From positions 1 through 64,000 of the forward strand of contig JALOBE010000010.1 in NCBI GenBank assembly GCA_023228425.1: a DNA stretch of 64,000 bases. The letters run 5' to 3'. This document shows positions 9,022-17,044 of the stretch, in pieces (within the stretch, counting starts at the first letter, position 1; the number at the start of each line of letters is the position of its first letter). The notes below the pieces were generated by a model that saw nothing but the letters and a program-made list of their open reading frames with translations, searched no databases and was not told the origin of the DNA. The position numbers were made by a program, and so were the translations under genes. The DNA comes from Syntrophales bacterium. GTDB taxonomy: Bacteria > Desulfobacterota > Syntrophia > Syntrophales > UBA2210.

Positions 9022-9351
9022 ATGCTTTACATAGAACGGGATAAAAAGGGAACCATCGTCGCGATATACAATGCTCCCAACGATATGGCCACGGAGAAAA
9101 AGAATTCCGTTGACGAAGAAGTGCTGGACTTTCTCTCTGAAACGGCCGGTGAGGACTCGAAAAAGCTGCTTTTGTCCATTTCCGACAAGGGTATGATCCG
9201 TTTGATCGAAGACCTGGTCGACCTTCTGATTCGCAAGAACATCATCCTCTTTACGGAGCTTCCCGACGAGGCACAGACAAAAATGCAGGAACGCAGCAAA
9301 CTCCGTGGAGAGATTGCATCCCACAGCCTTACAGTCGATGACATCATTTGA
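9022..9351 (+). CDS. Conserved 109-aa protein found near Lap loci
   Basis: A small acidic cytosolic protein that opens MLYIERDKKGTIVAIYN and carries GMIRLIEDLVDLLIRKNIILFTELPDEAQ. From memory, this matches a short family that databases often mislabel 'tryptophan synthase subunit beta like' and that occurs in proteobacteria; nothing in it resembles the TrpB active site. It has a strong GGAGGTG ribosome site. It diverges from lapB and converges on lapD, whose stop is 15 bases away, so it sits inside the Lap-type locus. A role in biofilm or adhesin control is inference from location only. Confidence 0.75.
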   Translation: MLYIERDKKGTIVAIYNAPNDMATEKKNSVDEEVLDFLSETAGEDSKKLLLSISDKGMIRLIEDLVDLLIRKNIILFTELPDEAQTKMQERSKLRGEIASHSLTVDDII

Positions 9352-9366
9352 GATTCTCGACATCGG

Positions 9367-11340
9367 TTACTTTTTTAACATCTCCAAAATCGGCCTCGGC
9401 CTGTCGATTACATACCCCTGGATAGCGTCGACATTCAGATCCTTCAGAACGTCCACCTGCTCTTCAGTCTCGACCCCTTCGGCAATAACCATGATGTCGA
9501 TGCTGTGAGCGACACTACACAAAGAGCCGATGAAAAAGCGGCTGTCACTGTCCTTGTCTTTGAGTTCCCCCGTATAAGCCCTGTCTATTTTTACATAATC
9601 GGGCAGTATCGATTTGAGATATCCCAGGTTCGAGAAGCTCTGCCCATAGTGATCAAGACCGATACCATGACCCCTGTCACGGAGGAATACTCCGATTTCC
9701 CTGACCAGTTCCGGGTTCTGGACAGCGTTAAACTCGGAAAATTCGAAAATCATGCGGGGCGACGTTGTGGGCAGATCCATCAGGGTTGATTGCAACCATT
9801 CCCTGAAGGCTTCGTCTCTCAGAGAAGCAGCTGACAGGTTTACCGCAAGGGTTTCAACGGGAAGCTGCCTGCGGTCAAGCTTGATAACCGTTTCGATGAC
9901 CGCCCGGTCGATGGACGACATCAGGTTCAGGCGCTCCGCCAGCGGAATGAACACACCGGCGCTCAGAACCTTGCCGTCTTCAAGTATGATCCGGGAGAAA
10001 AGTTCCAGGTGATGCAGCATGTTCATGTCGGAGGTCTTCACCACCGGCTGGGCGTCATAGCTCATCCTGTCCTCACTGATGGCTTTTTCAAGAATTTCCT
10101 TCCACTGTTGCTGCCCAAGCGGCATGGCGTTCGTTTCTTCCGTAATCGCCCGCACCGCCCAGCCATTGGCCCCTGTCTGGCGGGCCATTGACAGGGCGAG
10201 ATCGGCTTCTGAAAGCATGCGCCCCAGTGTCACGGTGGTTTCATAGGTCGAGGCTCCCACATAGCCGACATTGTCCGTCAAGGCAATCTGCTCGACCGCC
10301 AGTCTTCCCAGCATGCCTGCTATGCCGCGGGCGATTGTCTCCGCGTCCCAGACCGGCGCGTCAGGTAGAAAAATGCCGAAATCGCCGCCCGTGAGACGGG
10401 CAAGGACACAACTCGCGTAGCTGCTGGTGGCATCCTGAAGCAACGTTGCAACCCGTCTCAGAAATTCATCGCCTGCCTCGAACCCCTTCTCCTTGTTGAG
10501 CTTGTCGAGATCGTTCAATTTGACCAGAAGTAAAATTCCCTTCGTTATGCTGTCCTTGCGATCAAGACGGGCCGTAACCTGCGTGTCGAAGTAACGGCGG
10601 CTTCCCAAACCGGTGACCGGATCCGTGTATGCCCGTTCCCGGAAGCCTTCCGCCTGCATGACCTGCTCCTCGAACATCTCCTTGACTCTGAAGGTCATGC
10701 GATTCATGGCCTCGACGACACGCCTGAATTCCCTGGTCCAGGGTATGCGTTCCTGTATCTCGTATTCTTTCCTGCAGATGGCATCGGCCTGTTTCTCCAC
10801 AAGCGCCAGAGGCCTCAGTAAAAAGCGCAGTCCAACGCCGCCGGCTATGAGAACAAAGACAGCGCAGGCAAGAAACCATAAAGTCGTGCTGACAACGTCA
10901 TCCCAGAGTGTTTTGTAGGCATAGCCGGGATGGCTCTTGACATAAACGGAACCTGCCATGTTCCACCCGGCCATCACGTACGCGGTGGCATCGGGCGTTT
11001 CCAGGCTGATCCAGCGGATAAACCATGGGGGTACGTTTTCGATGGTAACATCCAGAGTGCGATCGATCAGTATGGTATCTCTGACATCGGCCAATCGGAC
11101 TACCATATAATAACCGCGGTCAAAAACCGCGTTGATCATGCTTTCAATGGTTGCCATATCGTGCGTTGCCATGTGCTGTGTAATGGAAAGTCCAAGTGAG
11201 GTCGCGGTATCCTGGGCATGGGACTCAAGCTGGTCCACCAGGAAGGAACGCGTGGTTTCCAGCTTCGCGTACCAGGTCCCTGCGAAGAGCACAAGGAACA
11301 ACACAAAGGTAAAAATGATAAGTTGGCGATATAGTGTCAT
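9367..11340 (-). CDS. lapD: LapD-like c-di-GMP receptor (periplasmic sensor-HAMP-GGDEF-EAL)
   Basis: Inner-membrane receptor expected to bind c-di-GMP in the cytoplasm and sequester the LapG protease in the periplasm. The 657 aa comprise: TM1 at about 8-22, a LapD/MoxY-type periplasmic domain ending AGW (Trp126), then VYVKSHPGYAY and LW, TM2 near 152-172, HAMP, GGDEF (about 235-400) and EAL (about 410-650). Both enzymatic domains look inactive: GGDEF reads TGGDF, EAL reads ELF, and the DDFG motif is DHYG. NLS, KID and AEGVE are kept, consistent with binding. Trp126 corresponds to the LapG-contact Trp125 of Pseudomonas LapD. The gene follows lapG by 15 bases, with GAGGG before the ATG. Confidence 0.9.
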   Translation of the reverse strand: MTLYRQLIIFTFVLFLVLFAGTWYAKLETTRSFLVDQLESHAQDTATSLGLSITQHMATHDMATIESMINAVFDRGYYMVVRLADVRDTILIDRTLDVTIENVPPWFIRWISLETPDATAYVMAGWNMAGSVYVKSHPGYAYKTLWDDVVSTTLWFLACAVFVLIAGGVGLRFLLRPLALVEKQADAICRKEYEIQERIPWTREFRRVVEAMNRMTFRVKEMFEEQVMQAEGFRERAYTDPVTGLGSRRYFDTQVTARLDRKDSITKGILLLVKLNDLDKLNKEKGFEAGDEFLRRVATLLQDATSSYASCVLARLTGGDFGIFLPDAPVWDAETIARGIAGMLGRLAVEQIALTDNVGYVGASTYETTVTLGRMLSEADLALSMARQTGANGWAVRAITEETNAMPLGQQQWKEILEKAISEDRMSYDAQPVVKTSDMNMLHHLELFSRIILEDGKVLSAGVFIPLAERLNLMSSIDRAVIETVIKLDRRQLPVETLAVNLSAASLRDEAFREWLQSTLMDLPTTSPRMIFEFSEFNAVQNPELVREIGVFLRDRGHGIGLDHYGQSFSNLGYLKSILPDYVKIDRAYTGELKDKDSDSRFFIGSLCSVAHSIDIMVIAEGVETEEQVDVLKDLNVDAIQGYVIDRPRPILEMLKK

Positions 11341-11355
11341 AGTACTGCCCTCACT

Positions 11356-12030
11356 TTAAAGTCTGCCTGATGACATCCTTTCCTGCAGATTCTGCCATGG
11401 CTTGATCCGTTCAGCCTTCCCGGGGAGCTTTCCTTCCGCCCGTTGCTTCGCCGTCCAGAGACCGCTACCGTTGAACCCGAAAACGGGCAGCAGGTCGGCC
11501 CGTTGAGATCCGGGCAGCATACCGTCGATTATGTTGTCCAAAATCAGCGGATCCGCTTCAGGACTGCTGTAGTAAGCAAGAACCATGTGGGCGATCCCGT
11601 ACTGAAGGGCCTTGACGTACATGATGTTTATTTTCTCTTCTTTCACCCCGATCGCCTTGAGGGTAAAGTACTTGGCTATGGCAAAATCTTCACAATCCCC
11701 GGCGTTTCTGCTGAGAGTCTCAAAGGGCGTGGCCCAGTAATCTTCTACCCCCCACAAATCCCAATCCGATACGTACCGGACTCGGCTGTTAAAGAAATCA
11801 TTCACTTTTTCAAGCTTTTCAAGATCCGTCGCGCCTCTGTCCGCTGTACGTATCATATCTTCCCACTCAAGCAGACGGGTTGCCGCATCCGCACCGTACT
11901 TGGTTTCCGCCTGTTTGATGAGTTCACGACTGATACGAAAGTCATCGACACTGCGGGCGCCGGCAACGACACTCGCCACGATAATGATAAGGATCAGCCA
12001 GAAGGGGATTCTTTTAATTGCGCGACCCAT
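11356..12030 (-). CDS. lapG: LapG-like periplasmic transglutaminase-like cysteine protease
   Basis: BTLCP-family protease (224 aa from the chosen start) that in Pseudomonas cuts the N-terminus of the LapA adhesin and releases biofilm. The first ~25 residues form a signal/anchor helix (FWLILIIIVASVVAGA). The catalytic triad is visible: Cys113 in GDCEDFA, His148 in IAHMVLAY and Asp165 in PLILDN. The Asp and Glu flanking Cys113 match the calcium-binding pair of LapG. The ATG at 12030 is chosen because it places the hydrophobic segment at the N-terminus; its ribosome site is weak, and longer in-frame starts reach 12114. It is followed 15 bases later by lapD, so regulator and inhibitor are co-transcribed. 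Confidence 0.9.
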   Translation of the reverse strand: MGRAIKRIPFWLILIIIVASVVAGARSVDDFRISRELIKQAETKYGADAATRLLEWEDMIRTADRGATDLEKLEKVNDFFNSRVRYVSDWDLWGVEDYWATPFETLSRNAGDCEDFAIAKYFTLKAIGVKEEKINIMYVKALQYGIAHMVLAYYSSPEADPLILDNIIDGMLPGSQRADLLPVFGFNGSGLWTAKQRAEGKLPGKAERIKPWQNLQERMSSGRL

Positions 12031-12209
12031 CAGAGCAACCGGAGTTGATTCGTAAGGAAAAACCCGCCGGAGAGGCAGAGATCGGTGCCCGGCGGGGCCT
12101 TCATGTGTGAGCAAGAACCAGGATACTTGCCTGTGAAGCCCCCGGAAAATTCTTTGAAGGTGGGCCCGAAACGAATGGACCCACCCCCACTCTCAAAATA
12201 CATCGGTAT

Positions 12210-12402
12210 TGGCGGCCTCGTCAAACGTCGGGAAACGCCCGATGGGGGACGGCTTTGCAAAAAGATCTCTGAGGCACAGCACCGCATCCTGAGAAATGAG
12301 GTGTACCGTGGGGTACTCTCGGTGCCGGAGGAAAGAGCGCAGCGAAACATCCCGTTATAATGCCGGAGATCATGTCCCCGGTACTATTGTTCGATGCCCT
12401 GC
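12210..12402 (+). repeat. Dispersed repeat copy A (MITE-like family)
   Basis: First of eight related non-coding copies in the window. It begins GGCGGCCTCGTCAAACGTCG and ends near TTCGATGCCCTG, a decayed form of the ACGAAGCCGTCAA end. The centre carries the shared 'gaggcac.gc..gcatcctgag' block and a CCGGAG...CCCCGG hairpin. It lies between lapE and lapG, about 90 bases before copy B. Short open frames across it are incidental. Confidence 0.7.
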
Positions 12403-12491
12403 GTGTTGACACAGCGTATCAAGCCTGGCGCCTCCCCGACCGGAGGCTGTCCGTCCGGCTCCGGCTCCGCTTAAAACGTACGAAGAGCAGT

Positions 12492-12666
12492 CTTGACGGC
12501 CTCGTCAAACGTCGGAAAACGTCTGATAGAGGACGGCTTTGTAAAAAGCCTTGAGGCACGGCGCTCACATCCTGAGGACTGAGGTGTACTGTGAGGTACA
12601 CCGCAGTAACGAAGAACGAAGGAAGGAGCGCAATGAAGCATCAGGACTTTTTTACGAAGCCGTCAG
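12492..12666 (+). repeat. Dispersed repeat copy B, near-complete
   Basis: About 175 bases bounded by TTGACGGCCTCGTC at the left and ACGAAGCCGTCA at the right, which are inverted repeats of each other. The interior shares the blocks GTCGGAAAACGTC, GACGGCTTTG and GAGGCACGGCGC with the other copies. It ends just before the lapE stop codon, so with copy A it fills the gap of about 670 bases between lapE and lapG. Confidence 0.78.
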
Positions 12667-12697
12667 TCTTTATCCTCGCCGCTATGACGGGCACGCC

Positions 12698-14044
12698 CTA
12701 CTCATCGCCTTCGACACGTCCTTCGTCAGGCCATTCGAGTCCCACTGAATGAACGAGCATGCCGAGGCTGTTTAAAATACGGTATTCGGCGTACACCAGG
12801 TCATACTGGGCCCGTATGAGGTCGGATCTGGCATTGATCGCTTCCGCCTGGGTATCCAGCAGGTCGAACATGGTTCGCCTTCCGATGTTCCACTGGGTGG
12901 CAAACGCTTCCGCCGTTGCGACAGCGGCTTCGACATATTCCTCCAGATAGACGACCCGCTCCATTGTCGACTTGTAGGCTTCCCAGGACAGACGAATAGA
13001 CTGAACAGTCTGGCGACGGGTGTTATGAAGTATCTCCTCCGCTTCCTTGAGAAGGTATGATGTTTCCTGGATACGTCCGTAGTCCCGGCCCCCGCTGAAG
13101 AAATTCATGCTCGCCGTGGCTGTGGCTGTCAGATACCTCCGACGTCCTGCATAGGGATCCACGTTTTTATTCCAGTAGTAATTGGCCGCGAGATCGACGC
13201 TCGGGGAGAGTATCCGCTTGGCTACGTTGTGCTGCTCTTCCCGTGCTTCAAGATCGGCCTTGGCGGACTTGATGACAGGATGGTTGGTAAGAGCTGCCTG
13301 TTCCGCGTCTTCGAGGGCTCCAGGCAATGTGACGTCCAGCGGCTCGACTTCATCCAGGTCTTCCGGCAGCCAGCCCAGCAACGCGTGGTAATCGGTTACG
13401 GCGTCCCGAAGATTTGCCGAAGTAACGACGACGTTTGATTTTGCCAGCGCGAGACGGCCCATTACCTGCTCCATTTCCGCCTTGGCGTCAACGCCCGCTC
13501 GCAACCTCAACTCCACCTGGTCGGCAATGCGTTCGTGATTGACGAGGTTTTCGTTGGCCAGTTCGTGAAGCTTGGTGTTCCGCAGCACGTTCATGTAAAC
13601 CCTGGCCGTCATGAGCGCCATGTTTTCCGATGTCCCCTGCACGAGATAGGCCTGTGATTTAACCCGCGCCTCCTGCCTCTTTATGTCCGCCAGATTAGCT
13701 CCGCCACGAAACACATTCTGACGAAGGCTCAGCACGTTCTGCTTGGGATAGGACGTATCATCGAGGAGAGAGGGCTTGTCCTGTTTCTGATACCCATAGG
13801 ACATGTAACCATCGAGGGTCGGGAAAAAGGATGACCAGGCCTGAACAACCTCCCAGTCCCTCGCTGTCCTCCCATACGCGGCCGCCTTGATTTCAGGATG
13901 TGTCTGAAGAACACTCTGTATGGCGTCTTTCAGCGTTTCTCCCCCGGCAGGTCCGGGGGTCTCGTCGGCCCAAGCATGACCGCAGGCCAGAATCAGTGCC
14001 CCTGCCGCAACAACGACTGCTCTTTTTAAAAACGTACCCCACAT
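12698..14044 (-). CDS. lapE: LapE-like TolC family outer-membrane channel
   Basis: Outer-membrane efflux/secretion protein, 448 aa, normal for TolC. It has a Sec signal peptide (VVVAAGALILACGHAWA), then two OEP repeats rich in alternating coil segments; QNVFRGGANLADIKRQEA is a typical first-repeat strand. The ATG at 14044 has an excellent AAGGAGGGCGG ribosome site; an upstream ATG at 14086 lacks one. It should complete the type I secretion channel with the LapB and LapC-like proteins. It has its own upstream promoter and is separated from lapG-lapD by two repeat copies, so it may or may not share their transcript. Confidence 0.85.
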   Translation of the reverse strand: MWGTFLKRAVVVAAGALILACGHAWADETPGPAGGETLKDAIQSVLQTHPEIKAAAYGRTARDWEVVQAWSSFFPTLDGYMSYGYQKQDKPSLLDDTSYPKQNVLSLRQNVFRGGANLADIKRQEARVKSQAYLVQGTSENMALMTARVYMNVLRNTKLHELANENLVNHERIADQVELRLRAGVDAKAEMEQVMGRLALAKSNVVVTSANLRDAVTDYHALLGWLPEDLDEVEPLDVTLPGALEDAEQAALTNHPVIKSAKADLEAREEQHNVAKRILSPSVDLAANYYWNKNVDPYAGRRRYLTATATASMNFFSGGRDYGRIQETSYLLKEAEEILHNTRRQTVQSIRLSWEAYKSTMERVVYLEEYVEAAVATAEAFATQWNIGRRTMFDLLDTQAEAINARSDLIRAQYDLVYAEYRILNSLGMLVHSVGLEWPDEGRVEGDE

Positions 14045-14105
14045 AAACCGCCCTCCTTTGCTTAAAAAAATATACCCGCGGAGCAACCAGATGAACTTCT
14101 TGTTA

Positions 14106-14135
14106 TCATTACACTGTGTACTATGTATGGGTCAA
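14106..14135 (-). promoter_or_regulatory. Putative sigma70 promoter of lapE
   Basis: On the minus strand, TTGACC (14130-14135) is followed after 18 bases by TAATGA (14106-14111), about 60 bases ahead of the lapE start. The surrounding DNA (14045-14315) is clearly A/T-rich compared with the coding regions. Repeated GTACAG/TACAGC words at about 14154-14250 could be operator elements, but that is a guess. Confidence 0.5.
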
Positions 14136-14271
14136 GTATATTTGTACAGTACAGCACAATGACGATGTGCAGTAAAATTAAATATATTCACCCATGGCAC
14201 GGGGAACCACCGTGGCGGTACAGCATGGAAAAAACAAAGTACAGCAGTGAAAGTCCATTATTACGTAGCAT

Positions 14272-14307
14272 AACAGGGGGCAGGAAGAATGATCCAAACC
14301 CCCTGTT
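14272..14307 (-). terminator. Possible terminator after tRNA-Asp
   Basis: A 9-bp stem AACAGGGGG / CCCCCTGTT with an 18-base loop lies just beyond the 3' end of tRNA-Asp. There is no good T-run on the minus strand, so it may only be a structure or processing site. Confidence 0.35.
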
Positions 14308-14315
14308 TTCATTAT

Positions 14316-14392
<77 letters not shown>

Positions 14393-14405
14393 GCAAATCC
14401 TTTCA

Positions 14406-14481
14406 TGGTAGGCGGAACAGGACTTGAACCTGTGACATCCACGGTGTAAGCGTGGCGCTCTCCCAGCTGAGCTATCCGCCC
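14406..14481 (-). tRNA. tRNA-Val (TAC)
   Basis: The minus strand begins GGGCGGATAGCTCAG and ends TCCGCCT-A-CCA. The anticodon loop has TAC (CTTACAC), and the T-arm reads GGTTCAAGTCC. It is 76 nt with encoded CCA. It is first in a two-tRNA unit with tRNA-Asp, downstream of lon. Confidence 0.95.
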
Positions 14482-14511
14482 TGCAACGAGCAATAAGGCT
14501 GAAGCTCGTGA

Positions 14512-14540
14512 GATGTATTCAAAAATGGACGTCTTGTCAA
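14512..14540 (-). promoter_or_regulatory. Putative promoter of the tRNA-Val/tRNA-Asp unit
   Basis: A perfect -35 TTGACA (14535-14540) is followed after 17 bases by a weaker -10 TACATC (14512-14517), about 30 bases before tRNA-Val. It lies just beyond the lon stop codon, so the tRNAs need not depend on lon transcription. A short ACGAGC/GCTCGT stem lies in the leader. Confidence 0.5.
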
Positions 14541-14593
14541 GAATAATCTCTCACATGCTCCGTGCTATACAGCTGCTCAGGGCTCGCGTCGTG

Positions 14594-17044
14594 TCATGAT
14601 GTCCTGCACAGGTTCAGCCGCATTTCGTCGCTGCCTGATGAGAAGACCGGGCCGGCTTTCGGTTCCGGATGTTCCGGCTTATCATCCAGCGGCAGAAGGG
14701 CTCGTTCCAGGACCTCGTCCATCGAATCCACCAGTATGATCTCAATCTCCCGCAACACATTGGCGGGGATGTCGTCTTCCAGGTTCTTCTTGTTCTCCCT
14801 CGGGATCACGACGGTCTTCACCTGGGCCCTGTGTGCGGCAAGCAGTTTTTCCTTCAGACCTCCGATGGGAAGCACCCGTCCCTGGAGCGTTATTTCGCCC
14901 GTCATGGCGATGTCGCATTTCACCTTACGGTTCAGCAGGGATGATGCGATGGATGTGGCCATGGCGATGCCCGCCGACGGACCGTCCTTCGGAATGGCGC
15001 CTTCCGGCACATGCACGTGGACGTCCATCTTGCGGTAGAAGTTTTCATCCAGCCCCAACTCCCGGGCCCTTGAACGGACGTAGGTAAGAGCCGCCTGGGC
15101 CGACTCCTGCATTACATCACCCAGTTTGCCCGTCAGCGTAAGACGTCCCGTTCCGCGCATGACCGTCGATTCGATGTTCAGCAGTTCACCTCCCACTTCC
15201 GTCCAGGCGAGACCCACCGTCAGGCCGATCTTGTCCTCGTGCCTCAGATCGCCATGACGGTATTTTTCGACGCCAAGGTATTTCTCGATAGAGTTGGACG
15301 TCACCTTCACGTGGCTTTTGAAGCCCTCCGTAACGACCTTACGGGCTACTTTCCGGCATATGGAGGCAATCTCCCGCTGGAGCCCCCTAACGCCTGCTTC
15401 GCGGGTGTAGTTGCGCACTATCTTCAAGAGCGCACCGTCGGTAAAACTGATATTCTCTTTCGTCAGTCCGTTTGCCTCCATCTCCTTGGACACGAGATAC
15501 TGCTTGGCGATGCTGAGTTTTTCAGGCTCCGTGTAGCCGGCGATCCGAATGACTTCGGTCCGGTCCTGGAGGGGTGCCGGAATGGTCTGGAGTACATTCG
15601 CCGTGGTTATGAACATGATGTCCGAAAGATCGTAATCCACCTCGAGGTAATTATCATTAAAGGCGTGGTTCTGCTCGGGATCGAGAACTTCAAGCAGGGC
15701 CGACGCGGGATCGCCTCTGAAATCAGAGCTCAGTTTGTCGATCTCATCAAGGCAGAACACGGGATTGTTTGAGCCGGCCTTCTTCAGGAGCTGAATGATT
15801 TTACCCGGCAGCGCCCCTATGTAGGTTCTCCGGTGTCCTCTGATTTCCGCCTCGTCTCTCAAACCGCCCAGGGAAAGACGCACGAAGTTCCGGTTGGTGG
15901 CCCGGGCAATCGACTTCGCGATGGATGTTTTACCCACGCCGGGCGGCCCCACCAGGCAGAGTATGGAGCCTTTTTTCTTCTTTACGAGAATCTGAACTGC
16001 CAGATACTCGAGAATACGCTCCTTGACTTTCTTGAGCCCGTAATGATCTTCCTCCAGAATAGTTTCTGAAACGTTCAGATCATCCTGGTCCTTTGTTTTT
16101 TCGTGCCATGGGAGGGCCAGCAGCCAGTCGATATAGTTGCGGACCACCGTGGCTTCCGCCGACATGGGAGCCATCATCTTCAGCTTCTTTATTTCGTGCT
16201 CCACTTTCGCGCGGGCCTCCTCGGACATCTCCTTTTCCTTGAGCTTCTTTTCCAGTTCCTTGATTTCGTTCTTGAAGCTGTCGTCTTCACCCATCTCCTT
16301 CTGAATCGCCCGCATCTGCTCGTTCAGATAGTATTCTTTCTGGGTCTTCTCCATCTGTTTCTTGACGCGCTTCTTGATGCGTCCCTCCACTTCAAGGATC
16401 TCCATCTCCGACATCAACAGCGAGTATATCTTCTCGAGACGCTCCTCTATGTCCCACGTCTCAAGCAGCTTCTGCTTTTCATTGAGATGGATGTGCAGGT
16501 GCGACGCCGCCACATCGGCCAGTTTTGCCGGGTCCTTTGTGGAAGCCATGGTGCCCACCATTTCAGCGGGCACTTTTTTGCTCATCCTGGAATACTTTTC
16601 AAAGGACTCCGCGATGCTTCGCATCAGCGCCTCAACGGCGACTCTCTGGCGCGGGTTATAGACGTCATGCACCTCGTCAACCCGGACCAGGAAGTATTCA
16701 TCGTTGGGGACATATTCACGGATCTGGCCGCGCACTTTCCCTTCCACAAGAGCCTTCACCGTTCCATCGGGAAGCCTGAGCAGCTGTATGATCGATCCGA
16801 CGGTACCAACGCCGTAGATGTCCTCTTCACCGGGATCTTCATTATCGCCGCTTCGCTGTGCAACCAGGAATATCTCTTTGTCCAGCTGCATGGCTGATTC
16901 AAGGGCGTGGATCGACCGCTCCCTTCCCACGAAAAGCGGCACGATCATATGGGGAAAAACGACCACGTCCCGCAGGGGGAGCAGCGGCATCGCAATTCCC
17001 TGGTTCTCACTGTCACTTCGTTTACCTATTCCAAACATTCCCAC
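14594..17044 (-). CDS. lon: ATP-dependent protease La (Lon)
   Basis: Cytosolic AAA+ serine protease for damaged and regulatory proteins; 816 aa, standard length. The N-terminal substrate-binding domain starts at PLLPLRDVVVFPHM. The ATPase has Walker A GPPGVGKTS and Walker B VFCLDEIDK. The protease domain has the catalytic Ser in DGPSAGIAM and the Lys in GGLKEKL. The start is a GTG at 17044 directly after the clpX stop, with AAGGAG 9 bases upstream; an ATG at 17038 is an alternative. It is last in the tig-clpP-clpX-lon cluster. Confidence 0.97.
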   Translation of the reverse strand: MGMFGIGKRSDSENQGIAMPLLPLRDVVVFPHMIVPLFVGRERSIHALESAMQLDKEIFLVAQRSGDNEDPGEEDIYGVGTVGSIIQLLRLPDGTVKALVEGKVRGQIREYVPNDEYFLVRVDEVHDVYNPRQRVAVEALMRSIAESFEKYSRMSKKVPAEMVGTMASTKDPAKLADVAASHLHIHLNEKQKLLETWDIEERLEKIYSLLMSEMEILEVEGRIKKRVKKQMEKTQKEYYLNEQMRAIQKEMGEDDSFKNEIKELEKKLKEKEMSEEARAKVEHEIKKLKMMAPMSAEATVVRNYIDWLLALPWHEKTKDQDDLNVSETILEEDHYGLKKVKERILEYLAVQILVKKKKGSILCLVGPPGVGKTSIAKSIARATNRNFVRLSLGGLRDEAEIRGHRRTYIGALPGKIIQLLKKAGSNNPVFCLDEIDKLSSDFRGDPASALLEVLDPEQNHAFNDNYLEVDYDLSDIMFITTANVLQTIPAPLQDRTEVIRIAGYTEPEKLSIAKQYLVSKEMEANGLTKENISFTDGALLKIVRNYTREAGVRGLQREIASICRKVARKVVTEGFKSHVKVTSNSIEKYLGVEKYRHGDLRHEDKIGLTVGLAWTEVGGELLNIESTVMRGTGRLTLTGKLGDVMQESAQAALTYVRSRARELGLDENFYRKMDVHVHVPEGAIPKDGPSAGIAMATSIASSLLNRKVKCDIAMTGEITLQGRVLPIGGLKEKLLAAHRAQVKTVVIPRENKKNLEDDIPANVLREIEIILVDSMDEVLERALLPLDDKPEHPEPKAGPVFSSGSDEMRLNLCRTS

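Noticed and set aside
9022..9351. Tryptophan synthase beta subunit
   Set aside because: The product is far too short and lacks the PLP-binding motif; the name is a database carry-over.
12085..12554. Two short plus-strand open frames in the lapE-lapG gap
   Set aside because: They lie in or run into repeat copies A and B, and the corresponding frames are not kept in the other copies.
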